The translations under genes were made by a program, and so were the position numbers. Shown one piece after another: positions 1 through 12,600 of a stretch of DNA of 24,432 nt. The stretch is from Pelargonium nanum (lineage: Eukaryota > Streptophyta > Magnoliopsida > Geraniales > Geraniaceae), in assembly GCA_036897485.1 (NCBI GenBank), contig JAYMTF010001302.1, forward strand, positions 1-24,432. The letters run 5' to 3'. The notes beneath the pieces were generated by a model. That model was not told where the DNA came from. It ran no database searches and was given only the letters and a program-made list of their open reading frames with translations. Every line of letters begins with the position of its first letter. Within the stretch, counting starts at the first letter, position 1.

Positions 1-23
1 ATTCAACATATATAAAGGACCAT

Positions 24-265
24 CTCAACTAAAAGCTTAAGCTGATAGTTGAAGGCCCAATATTAGTTTTATACTCACACGCCCCTTGACGTGCAAGCCC
101 ATTTTCGCTTTGCACGTGGCCCATGCACGTGTCCACTTCTTGCCTTGTGCTGGAATATAATATGGGTGGCGGCATGACTCGAACTTGGGACCTTTTGTCA
201 CCAATGCTTTGATACCATGTTAGAGAATCAACTCAACTAAAAGCTCAAGCTTATAGTTGAAGCCC
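24..265 (-). mobile_element. TRIM/SINE-like short element, copy 1 (intronic)
   Basis: Two direct repeats of about 34-35 bases lie at 24-58 and 232-265. They start CTCAACTAAAAGCT and end TAGTTGAAG(G)CCC, with few differences. Read on the minus strand, a TGGTATCAAAGC match (206-217) follows the left repeat at once. It resembles the primer-binding site complementary to initiator-tRNA-Met that many plant LTR elements use. A GTTCGAGTC match (about 176-186) resembles a tRNA-type B box. The element codes for nothing. It is either a terminal-repeat retrotransposon in miniature or a tRNA-related SINE. It lies in the intron before the first visible exon and is related to the copy near 9308-9556. Confidence 0.65.
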
Positions 266-802
266 TCATTTATTCTTTTAATTCTATATTCCAACATGCA
301 TGCTTACATACAATTTGCAAATTGAATTTTGGTTTTGATTTTTAAAATTAATTTGTTAACAGTGTGTCAAACTGTTCCCAACATATTTTGACCTGGAATA
401 CTCACTACTCAAGATATTTTTCAAGTATCTTCTGTTATTTATTTATTACTTTTTATTGTAGTAACTTGTCATTATACGTGTTCTGTTTCTTCCAAGTGTG
501 CTAAGTACTCAAATTGCTTAATGTGTTTTTTAATCTTGAACTTGCTGTAGTATATGTTGGTTGATAATTAGTTTACAATTGATGGGTAGTAAGATGTCCA
601 CTCATCATATGAAGTCCATTGCACAATCGTGACGTTAAAGTAAAGCATAACTTGTATTGGATATGAACAGAAATCTAAAGATGGTTTGGTATCTTTGACT
701 GCATTTCATGATTGATGCAGTAATCTTTGATTGGTTTGTATTGAATATTTCTCCAGTTTTTTGCCTGTAGTTTTAAACATGTTATTTTTGTTATCTATGC
801 AG
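266..802 (+). other. Intron sequence before the first visible exon
   Basis: This AT-rich stretch has no coding similarity to the missing upstream part of callose synthase. It ends in a pyrimidine-rich tract and a CAG acceptor at 800-802. Beyond the repeat at 24-265 I see no feature. Confidence 0.6.
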
Positions 803-3629
803 GAAGCAGATAGAAACAATAATGGGAAAGCTGCACATTCAGCTTGGCGGAATTATGATGACTTCAATGAATATTTTTGGTTTGTATATTGAGTGAATTT
901 TTGCTAATACCTTTTCACAGGTTCATTATATAACCTCTTCTTCCTGTTTGCTCTGCATTTTGTAGGTCACCTGCTTGCTTTGAGTTAGGCTGGCCTATGA
1001 AGAGGGATTCCAAGTTTTTACTGCATCCTAAAAAAGGGAAAAGGGTTGGTTTTGCAGACTACCTCTAACCAAACTAATCAATGTGTTTATGCGTGTGTGT
1101 GTCTCTTGCTTTTCATGTTTTAGAACTTCAAATTAGTTGTCATTCCATTTGGTGAAATACTTGAAATGTAGCATGTGTGTGTGTTACATTCATTTAACCC
1201 TCGAAATTACTGTAAGCCTGAATGGTAAAAAAGGACTAGCATAGCCGACACCAAAAGCTATGATACAATGTGGAGTAATGAAGTGTTTCCTGTTTTGTAT
1301 ACTTATTCACTATTTTCGTGAAGAGTTTGAAACCTAGATGTTTTGGTGCTTACTATGTCTGTATTTTAGTATCATGAATTTGGCTGTGAATTTTATATTT
1401 TGAATATTTTGCAAATTATGGTGATTTGTATGATGTGATTAGCTCTGTGTATGGGAATGTTTTTGCCTCCTTCAACATTTACTCGCATAAAATTCTGCTG
1501 CTATTATTATATCATCTGATTAAGCCTTACATTTCCTTTCTTTTTATCTATTTCAAATTGGCAGACTGGAAAGAGTACTTTTGTTGAGCATAGAACATTT
1601 CTTCACTTATATCGAAGTTTTCATAGACTCTGGATCTTTTTGGTCTTGATGTTCCAGGTGAATTTTGTTCTTCCTGTATAATATTGCATCAATTTTGAGT
1701 TCTGGTTGCATATTCTTCAATTGCAATTTATTTTCTCATATTTGCAGGCTTTGACAATTATAGCCTTTAATCATGGTAGTATCAATTTGGCTACTTTTAA
1801 GATAGTACTAAGCATTGGGCCAACATTTGTAATCATGACCTTCATAGAAAGTAAGTAATTGAATTCTCTGGATACTGATTGAATCTTTATTAGCTGATTG
1901 AATCTTTAATCTCACTATTGTTGAACTCGTCTTCTCTTGTTGATTGGTCATGTGCTGCCTATGTAGGTTGTTTAGATGTCTTGCTTATGTTTGGGGCTTA
2001 CACAACGGCAAGAGGCATGGCTATCTCAAGATTGGTTATTAGATTCTTTTGGTTTGGCTTGACCTCTGTATTTGTGTCATACATTTACTTGTGAGTCAAC
2101 TATGTTCTTTTTCTTGGTCTTGTTTTTGTTTTGTACCTCAAAAGCCATGTTTTCCAAACATATATGCTTCCTAATATATAAACACTTAAAACTTTTGTAG
2201 GAAGGTTCTGCAGGAGAGAAATGATCAGAATTCAAATTCATTCTATTTCCGGATATACATTCTTGTGTTGGGTGTTTATGCGGCATTACGCCTGGTCTTT
2301 GCATTGTTGCTTCAGTTTCCTGCATGTCATAAACTGTCTGAAATGTCTGATCAGTCTTTCTTTCAGTTCTTCAAATGGATTTATGAGGTAAGTTTAACTC
2401 AATGTATCTTGGTCTGCATTATTAAAATAGCTATAATCAACACTTTCTGTTTTCTATAATTTGAATATCTCAGGAGCGATATTTTGTTGGACGTGGTCTT
2501 TACGAGAGGATGAGTGATTATTGCAGGTATGTTTTCGACTTTTTATTGGGGATATAATTGTGCTTATATCATTTCTGCTATACATTCATTTCTTGAACTT
2601 CTTTCTGTATCTTATCATTTCTGTATCTTACTATTGGCCGAAAGCCTACAAACTGCCACTGGCCCCAAGCCCACACCACTACATTCTACTAACAGCAACT
2701 AAAACAAGATCTAAATAACAGAAAACCACATTGGAGTACTCAGACTGCATCAGTTTATTTATACTTGGATTCTTTTCTTATATTGTGCAGATATGTGCTG
2801 TTTTGGTTGGTAATATTTGCCTGCAAGTTTACATTTGCTTACTTTCTCCAGGTAAGTACTCTTATCTAAATTTGGATTTTTATTTCTGATATGGTTCAGC
2901 TTTTCCTTAAGTAGATCACCATGTTATTCTGTTTCGTCTACACTGTTATATCATTGGTTATTGGACTGGAATTTTTGCATTTATTGCAGATTAGACCTCT
3001 TGTCCAACCTACCAGAACCATTGTTCAACTTCCATCTCTGAACTACTCATGGCATGACTTTGTCTCAAAAAGTAACTTTTATATCATTAATTTACTTTCA
3101 CAAGTTCATGTACATTTCCTCACTTCTTTTGGTAGCTTGTTACACTATAGTGCAGTGTAATAAACCATATTTGTAGTACATGTTCAAAATAAAGCCCTAC
3201 TATATCTCACCAATGCGATTTATGTTTTCTGCAGACAATAACAATGTCTTGACTGTAGCTAGTGTCTGGGCTCCTGTCGTTGCTGTGAGTAAATTCTTTT
3301 CCTTTCATTGCCTTCAAGGAAACAGCCTGACATGCTTCAGAATTATATTTCATTTTATATAAATTAGAAGTTTTGAATGGGTTGAAACTTGGTGAGGTAC
3401 AGATGATAAAGGTTCTGAGATAGTTCCTTTTTAGGTTGTCTGAACTTATGGGCTTCTTGTATGTGCCCTGATTGAAAGTAATGAAAAATTGTGTTCTGTT
3501 TTATTCTTGTTTGTCCGAGCTCTCTCTTTTCTTTTTCTCCAGATCTATATCATGGACATTTACATATGGTACACTCTCTTATCAGCAATTATTGGTGGTG
3601 TTATGGGTGCACGGGCTCGATTAGGCGAG
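803..3629 (+). CDS. CALS9: Callose synthase exons 1-11 of the window: end of FKS1 domain 1 and first membrane block
   Basis: The exons are 803-879, 966-1044, 1565-1657, 1748-1850, 1967-2090, 2201-2387, 2474-2526, 2791-2851, 2990-3071, 3235-3284 and 3543-3629. Together they encode fragment residues 1-332. Residues 12-26 ([15 protein letters not shown]) are the conserved FKS1_dom1 signature. The following exons are rich in hydrophobic runs, such as [37 protein letters not shown] and [20 protein letters not shown]. These fit the N-terminal cluster of transmembrane helices known for plant callose synthases. The block closes with [21 protein letters not shown], a strongly conserved segment before the central loop. 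Phases agree at every junction, including a Trp codon split between exons 1 and 2. Confidence 0.9.
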
Positions 3630-6600
3630 GTATTGCGCTCCTTGCTGATTATAAAAGCATTTTATCTACTGTGGTTAGGGGATATTCTACATTTTGTTGT
3701 TATCTCGATTGACCAGTGATGCTGTTGGGCAGATACGTTCGCTTGAAATGGTACATAAACGTTTTGAGAGTTTCCCTGAAGCTTTCGTCAAGAATCTTGT
3801 CTCCCCACAAACAAAAAGGTAAATTGGAAGTTGTAAAACATAATAGAGCATGCTCTAGTATTTTTATTATTTCCATTTTTACAGGAGGTTGCCATATTAT
3901 TGAAATGTGTGTTGTGATGCCTTACTTGAGAATTCATTGAATCATAGTTGACCTGATTAATGATTTTATGTTTAGTCATAGGGTTGAGTGGTTTATTGTG
4001 GTGCATATTAGCATTTTTCTCTGCCTAGGTTGTTTTTGTACACTTCCTGTATACAAGGATGCTCTCTTTAATTCTTTTAAACATTTACTATTTAAGAAAT
4101 ATAATTCATACAACTTTGTTTCTGTAGTTTGATTTCACCCTTGGATATAAGGATGACAGCAACATAAATAAGGTTTTAGGGAGTCCCTAGGGACTGTATT
4201 AGGATGTTTAAAGAGGGTATAATTTAGTGAGAAGCTTTACATTCCTGAAAATCTTCTCTTTGTGGAGTTTTTAGAAGTGAAGTCTCTTCACTAATCACTC
4301 TGGGGGTGGTACTGTGATGATGTCAATTTCTATGCTTTACTTTGTATCTTACTCGTCACTTTAAGCAATATCTATGGCTTGATATCAGTGGGTTGAAATG
4401 GCATGTAACTTCTGCAGGTGTATCTAAAATATTATTTGTACTAACTTGTTTCTCGTTGTGCTATTACAGGATGCCTTTCGACAGACAGTCATCTCAGGTG
4501 AGAGCTAGATTTGATTAGAGGCAGTAGACCTGGACTTTTATTTATTAACTTTTTGGCCAAGTATGCCAGTCCTCAACTTTGATTTCATTGTCCCAGACTG
4601 GGTCTCCTAGTTTACCTGACCAAACTCATCATCTTTGTTTACATGCATCTTTTCAAGTACTCATCATTTATCAGTATCTCCCTGTAGTTTTTTTTTCCCT
4701 TTGTTCTCTTCAATGGATATTTATTCTGGACAAAAATATTGTTCTGAGGATAAATTCCATTAAAAACTACATCGATAAACACTAATACAAGTGTGCTTTC
4801 CACACTCCATTAACCTAAAAATACACACTCTCTCCCAAACCCATGCACTCACCTCTCGGAATCTTTTTTCAATATATGAGGTACTTTTGCTGATAAAAAA
4901 AAAAAAATACACATTTTCTCAAGTGCCCAAAAAAGTTAGGGATTTTGTTGTAGGATTTTTTTTTAAAGGAAGCAAGTTCTAACATAGCATGTGTTTTATT
5001 ATATTCTTTTTTGCTTTGTTATTATCTCTGGCTAGTTTAGTTTCATTTTGAGGGATTTTCTTATCACATTCATGATTTACTCCCAATGTGTTGAAAATTT
5101 AAGGAATCTCTCTTGTGACTTTCCATGGCTATTCATGAACTTCCTTCGTATCATTTGTCGTTTTATGTTATTAACAACTAACATACTTGTCAGTTTATGA
5201 TCATATTAAGCAAAAATCAGTTATGTGTTGGTTCAGGTGGGAAACTAAGTTGGTTTCCAAAATTATAACTGTGTTTGTAATAACTAACCTTAGTGATATA
5301 AAAAATTCTAACTGAAGTAATGAATCTATCATAGATGACAACTGCTAACCGTACCTGATTTCCAATTTTATTTTTCTATCTCAGTTGAATATCTTTCAAC
5401 TTTGGGACCAAAATGTGCTCTTTTGTCATTTTCATTATCAAAACAATAGTTTTTGTCTAAAGAACGTTGTTCTGATCCACACAGGCTTCTCAGGATATGA
5501 ACAAGACATATGCAGCTTTGTTTTCTCCATTTTGGAATGAGATAATAAAAAGCTTGCGCGAGGAAGACTATATTAGTAATAGGTAAGTCAAGTGTAATAG
5601 TATTATCAGTATGAAGAAAATAGCCTGCTTGTCATTTCTACGCTATGTTTATCAGATAGATATCGGGCATAGTCTTCTTCTTACTCTTATATTGCTTTCA
5701 GGGAGTTGGACCTGCTTTCTATTCCTAGCAACACTGGGAGCTTAAGATTAGTTCAATGGCCTTTGTTTCTCCTTAGTAGTAAGGTGCAAACCGTTGAATG
5801 TTATGCTAAAAGAGTTGCTGTCCAACGAACAGTTATATACTAAATATCCATGTCTTTGGAATGCTTTATTTTTCAGATCTTGCTGGCGATTGATATGGCT
5901 TCAGCCTGCAAAGACACACAGGCAGAACTTTGGAATGGGATATGTAGGGATGAATACATGGCATATGCAGTTCAAGAGTGCTACTATAGTGTTGAGAAAA
6001 TTTTATATTCCCTGGTTGATGGTGAAGGGAGACTATGGTATGAATGTTTTCATGCTGCCACGTTGCTTTCTTGTATTTATTAACGGTATATTCTGTATAA
6101 TGTTTTTTGTATATCTCTTACAATTGAAGGAATGAATTTGATTGTTTGTTTTTTCTTTCTATTTTATCCATTACCTTTTTGTAGGGTTGAAAGGATTTTC
6201 CGAGAAATTAACAACAGTATATTGGAGGGTTCACTAGTTGTAACCTTACATCTTAAGAAGCTTACACTAGTGGTTTCAAGATTCACTGCACTGAGTGGGC
6301 TGCTGGTAAATATTCTGTTAAGCGTGAATGTCACTTATGTGTTTGGATTTTGTCTTGAACAAATATAACCATCTATCATCGATGTGTGAAACGTTTTTGC
6401 ATCAGCCGTCGTCTGTTTTGTGTTGAAAAATTTAAATCTTCTTGTAAGCTGAGATTGATGTTCTTTTTTCTTTCATTATTTTTTCTCTTGGGTTAGCTGA
6501 TTTTTTTTGGTCACTTATGCATGGCTATTTGTAGAAAATTCTTTCTTCACTCCAACATTAAATATGTTCACAACTTTCTGAAGTTCGTATTTCTGTTTGA

Positions 6601-9600
6601 TAAGTATTATTGTTGTTGCAATCCTTGTAGTATCTGATGTTTGTGTTAATTGAGTGTTTGATGTCTGTGATGTTGTGTTATTTATTGTTTTCTTTTAAGG
6701 CGAGATTTGGGTGATATTGATCAGAGCTAATTAACCAAATTATTTGCATGGGTTTCGTTACAGGTAGTTGAATTTGTATTCCATGTTGCTGCTATATATT
6801 TGGTGCTTTGGTGTCTTTTCTTTTCATAATCTTTGCATTTTAGGACTAATTGGTTATAGAAACAGTTGGATTTTGTCTGTGGTAATTGAGCACTTAGCAG
6901 CTGGTTACAAGAGTAACATCTCAATCAATGCCTACTGCTATGGCATTGGTTTTCATATTTAAGCTATTGTGATAATATTGTGTATGACAATGTATGAAAC
7001 CCAGATACGAAATGAAACTCCAGAACTCGCCAAAGGTGTTGCAAAAGCTGTACATGAATTATATGAGGTTGTTACGCATGACCTGCTTTCGACTGATCTA
7101 AGGTATATGGGTTGCTCTACATGTTGCTTGGATGGAGCATATGAAGTAGTAATTTACTATTATTGAAATTTCAAAGGCTTACTTAATACTTAAATACTTC
7201 AGGGAGCAACTTGATACATGGAACATTTTGGCAAAAGCAAGAAATGAAGGGCGCCTATTTCAAAGGGTAGATTGGCCGAAGGATCCTGAAATTGTAAGTT
7301 TCAATGTATTTCCTGAATGGTCTTCGTTTAATCTATGTGTACTTACTGAACCATTTCGTATCTCTTTTTTCAGAAAGAGCAGGTTAAGCGGTTACACCTT
7401 CTTCTTACTGTAAAAGATTCTGCAGATAATATTCCAAAGAATCTTGAAGCCCGAAGAAGATTAGAGTTTTTCGCAAATTCATTATTTATGGATATGCCTT
7501 CGGCAAAGCCAGTTTGTGAAATGATGCCATTCAGGTGCATATAAGTTTGTGACTCCAGAAAAGTGATCGTTCTTTTAGGTGTGATGATATCATTGTTATT
7601 TTAACTCAATCTCATTTTTGTTTTATTTTTGAGTGTAGTGTCTTCACCCCGTACTACAGTGAGACTGTACTATATAGTTCCTCTGAATTGCGTGTAGAAA
7701 ATGAGGATGGAATATCAATCCTTTTCTATCTTCAGAAAATATTCCCAGGTATCCCTCTCATTTCTTTATCTATCCTAGGCTCATGTTGGATTTTACTTCG
7801 TACTAGAACATTTCTACACGCTTGCATTACATTATGGAACTTTCTGCCAGTGAGGGTCTTATTTTCTATCCTATCTATTCCAAGCTGGAATTCTCTTCAT
7901 CACTTGTGTGTTCTAATTTCTAAACATTCTTTTCATTTCCTTTTCTGTTTTGTTGAACATATTGCTAAGTTGTTTTGAGACAAATATTGCTACTTTTGGT
8001 TGCATGGGATATTGGGATATCAATTGTTTGCTGACAGAATGGGTAACTGGTATGTTGGGCTTGGTACTTGGATCTTTCTGTAGCACATTCTGTTCTATCT
8101 TTCTGAATGGCATTTTTCTGCACTTCATTTCTATTTCTTCTCTCGACTTTGTTTCATTCGGGGCATGTGTTGTACATGAATATGCAAAAAAATGTTTATT
8201 ACATAGGCGCAGTAGCTCTAACTGTTCTTAGAAATTTGAAAAAGCCATCCATATTGTTTCTGTATAATTTTGTTTTCACGGTCTTATCACTTGTATATGT
8301 GAAGAAAGTGAATACGAGTGCTTAACTTTGTCATGTTTGGAATCACTGTTGAATAATTCTATTTCTTGAGTATGACTGAGGATTCTTTTTCTTTTTCAGA
8401 TGAATGGGAGAATTTTTTGGAACGAATTGGTCGAGGTGAATCTACTGGTGATGCTGATCTTCAGAACAGTTCGAGTGATTCCTTAGAACTTCGATTTTGG
8501 GTATCTTATCGGGGACAGACTTTAGCCAGGACGGGTTAGAGTCATATAACTAAAGCAGCACTTATATATATTCATTTCCTTTTCTCAATTTGAAATATAA
8601 ACGGCTGATTCTTGTTGGAAAATTTTATCCGATGGAAATGCAGTGCGAGGTATGATGTATTATAGAAGGGCTTTAATGCTACAGAGTTTTCTTGAGAGGA
8701 GATCATTAGGAGGTAATGACTTCACCTTGACAATGACCACTATTTACCATACACGGATAAATCTCTGATGAACTCATAATAATCTTCTTGACATATAGTG
8801 GCTGATTATTCTCAAGCTGAGTTTCCAACAGCCCAAGGGTTTGAGTCATCACCCGAGTCAAGGGCACAAGTAGATTTGAAGTTTACGTACGTGGTGTCAT
8901 GCCAAATTTATGGGCAACAAAAGCAAAGGAAGGCTCAAGAAGCTGCTGATATTGCTCTATTGTTGCAGAGGTTTTTACAAACTTTTGATTTCTCTTTTTC
9001 AATGTATTATAAGAACTTCCTTAAGTTTAAATATGCTGATCCTTTTGTGCAGGAATTAAAATGGTGAATATTTGAATTATAGTGTAATAATCAGAGGGAA
9101 TAATTTGTATTTCATCTGGAAGGGACTAGACATACACACACACACACACTATGGAGGATGTAAACTAGGAAGCGATTAATAATCAACCCCTTAAATTACT
9201 ACCTAATTTATACATTCCTATTATACATATTTCCTTGATCTGTCACATTTGTTTTAATAATATGTCAAATACTGCGGATGGCCTAATTTATAGGAATCTA
9301 AACTGTAAAGAACCAACTCAACTAAGCGTCTAGTTGAGTTGGTTCTCTACATGGTATCATAGCATTGGTGACCTAAAGGTCACAAGTTCGAGTCCCGCTG
9401 CCCCTAATTAAATTTCAGCACAAGGCAAGAAGAAGACCTGTGCATGGGTGTTTGAGCCCATGTGCAAAGCGATAATGGGCTTGCGTGTTAAAAGTATAAA
9501 AATTAAATTGGGCCTCCAACTATTAGTTTAAACTTTTAGTTGAGTTGGTTCTCTTCATAAACCAAGTATGATATTTGCAGTGTTAGGTAGCATTTGGATA

Positions 9601-12600
9601 GATTTCTGGGCATCTCATGTCTACCCGGTAGCTATTAGATTATTAATGATCTTGGCACAAGTAAAAATGGCTGTGCTAATATGAATGAGAACTAAGATTA
9701 ACAATTATGGATATTTTATTGTTCAACTAGTATGCTAGGTTGCTAGTTCTGAAAAATATGCAGACCCAAAATGAAATGCTCATCTTTCACTTGTCTTTCT
9801 ATCTGTTTATTTAATAATAATTATCTTGTCATTATTCCTCGAATCACTTCTCTCTGAGAGTCTGTATTTCATTCTCCTGAAGTCTCACTCATGCTGCTAT
9901 TCACACTTCCATCTACTTCCATTGTAATCAAACACGATGGATTCATATTTTGATAGCTCACCAAATTGCCCGCTTTATTTGATTTTCATGTTAACATAAC
10001 ATTACTTAATCTACTGGTATTTCTGTGATTCAGTTTTCATGCATGGACTTCTCAATTTGAATTCTATTTTCTAATCATGTTGCCAATTGCACACAGTTGT
10101 TGTACTTTTGACTTTTGAGTGCTATTATTGATATTATCATTTTGCATTATTAGGAATGAGGCACTAAGAGTAGCTTACATACATGTGGAAGAGAATGACA
10201 AGACTGATGGAAATGTTGACAGAAGCTTTTATTCAAAGCTTGTTAAAGCTGATATACATGGAAAAGATCAGGTATAGAATCCATGAACCACAGTTTTAAA
10301 CAAACTAATGAACAGGTGTTATTTTGCATCATGTGCATTGCACTAGGATCTAAGTTCATTCTTCATGCAAACTAGTGATAAAACATTTGATAAAAATTGA
10401 AATAAACTGCAAGATAAAAAAGAAAATATAGTGATTATTTTCTCTCTTGCAGTTTGTTCCTATTTTTATCTTACTTTTTTTTTATCAGCAATAAAGTACT
10501 TTATTCATAAAACTTCCAAGGAGGAATGAACTTGTATTCTGTTTATTTTATTATTTTATTTTTTTTAAGCATCGCTTTCATTGACTTGTTGTGCTTGTGC
10601 ATATATTATCTTATAAATATAGGAAATATATTCTATAAAACTTCCTGGAGACCCAAAGCTTGGAGAAGGGAAGCCCGAAAATCAAAACCACGCTATAATC
10701 TTCACTCGAGGGGAAGCCATTCAAACTATAGACATGAATCAGGTGAGTTAGGAACTTCTATCCTCATAATTATTCATCCTAGTTTGTGATATCAAAGACC
10801 AAATCTATTCTGCCAGTCTTCTCCTCTGTTGCATGTTGGAGAATATGCATAATATTAATTTATGACTTAAGTTTTGAGAATGAGCTTTGTGCCTGTTGTG
10901 CATTTTCACGGATCTTCAAATTTATGGGTAGGAGGATACAGAAGAATAGCTTCAAGTGATTTTTTTTTATCAGCAAGCGTACCAAACACCGAGGTTTGAA
11001 ACTGAGACCTCGATGGACCGAGTGAAATCAACCGCTTGCCCTACTGAGTGTTCGTAATAGCTTCAATTCATCTGTTCCTTACCTGATGAATGTTATCTAT
11101 TCTGAGAGTTGAAGAGATCTTTGATCTTTCATATCTCTTGATTGGATCTTATTGTACGTTAGCATTTGGAGTTTTCATGATATTCTGTTCCCACTTTTGA
11201 TCTAGTAATAAGATTGACAATTATGAGTAACTGTAAGCGTGGTCCTCAATTTGTGTATGGTTTGCCTGTTGTAAGGCAAGTATGGTAGCTTTTGAGTGTG
11301 CGATTTGCTGGTACATCTTTTTTTATTAGAGATGGCTGCTACTGCAAATTACTTTAGTTTTTCAGTGGGAAGCAAGTAAAATAAGTTTGTCATCGCAATG
11401 AGCCATTCATAACATCTTTAGTTAATGAAATGTGAAGTAGGCATAATCCATATCCGAATTAAGCATTGCTTTATCATGCAGGATAACTACCTTGAAGAAG
11501 CAATGAAAATGAGAAATCTCCTGGAGGAGTTTCGAGGAGATCATGGCCTTCGGCCTCCAACTATTCTCGGTGTAAGAGAGCATGTTTTTACAGGAAGGTA
11601 TAGTACTCGTTTTCTTTCTTTCTTTCTTTCTTTCACACACACACACACACACCGAATCACATACAACTGTGATCTTACTGTTTGATAGTCTTTCTTACCC
11701 AATGGGTTTTTGATGTATTTATGCAGTGTCTCATCATTAGCCTGGTTCATGTCCAATCAAGAAACTAGCTTTGTAACCTTGGGCCAACGTGTCTTAGCAA
11801 GTCCTCTCAAGTGAGTAGTTTGCATAAGATGTTCCAACTAGTTACTTTTCCATGATACTCGTAATTGTATTATGTTCTATCATGCACCAAAAGCTTTGCT
11901 TTCTCTATTAACTTTGTTGACAACTTTTCCTTTTTCTTGGAAAAAAATATAACTGCAGAGTTCGCATGCACTATGGGCATCCAGATGTGTTTGACCGAGT
12001 ATTTCATATAACTCGTGGTGGAATAAGTAAGGCATCACGCGTTATCAATATCAGTGAAGATATATTTGCGGGTAAGCATGAAAGATTTTGGGAATCTGTC
12101 TGTACTTTTTGCAGCTTTTTTATGGTGATTTTAAATCAATGTTTCCTGGTTCAGAGACATGCTTTTATTTGATTGCATGATATGTTTTTTCATTGCTTGA
12201 AAAGATTGGTTGGCAAATTGTCCAGCTCATGAAGTCTAAACACATGTTATTCTATAGAACAATTCCAACATATCAATTCCAGCTCAAGATGCGTATAGAT
12301 CAGATGATTAAGAAAGTATACCTGCTGCTATAGCTTGTCACAGATCTATTCCCTCTCACTACATAGCCAGGGCAAACTATGAAAGTCTGATACTCATTTG
12401 TTAGCCCCCCTCCTTTAAAAGTTTGTAGGCTATTTTAGAGTTTTCTTATGGATGTCTTAATTGTATTGCTAAATGATTGTACAATGGACGCCCAGCTGAA
12501 CACTTACAACATAGGGATATGCTCAATTCATTATACAATGTTTTTGACATGTCTATCCATGTCACCTTGTTATCATTTTAAGTCTTCAATTAATAAATTT

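Noticed and set aside
4182..4195. 14-bp palindrome as a regulatory site
   Set aside because: It is deep in an intron and alone; a palindrome of this size can occur by chance in 24 kb often enough to need more support.
5794..6135. 113-residue plus-strand open frame over a callose synthase exon
   Set aside because: It is another reading frame of exon 5877-6037, whose true frame ([15 protein letters not shown]) fits the protein and the splice phases.
9352..9397. A functional tRNA gene
   Set aside because: The TGGTATCA and GTTCGAGTCCC parts recall tRNA, but no acceptor stem or complete cloverleaf can be formed, and the same pieces recur in the element at 24-265.
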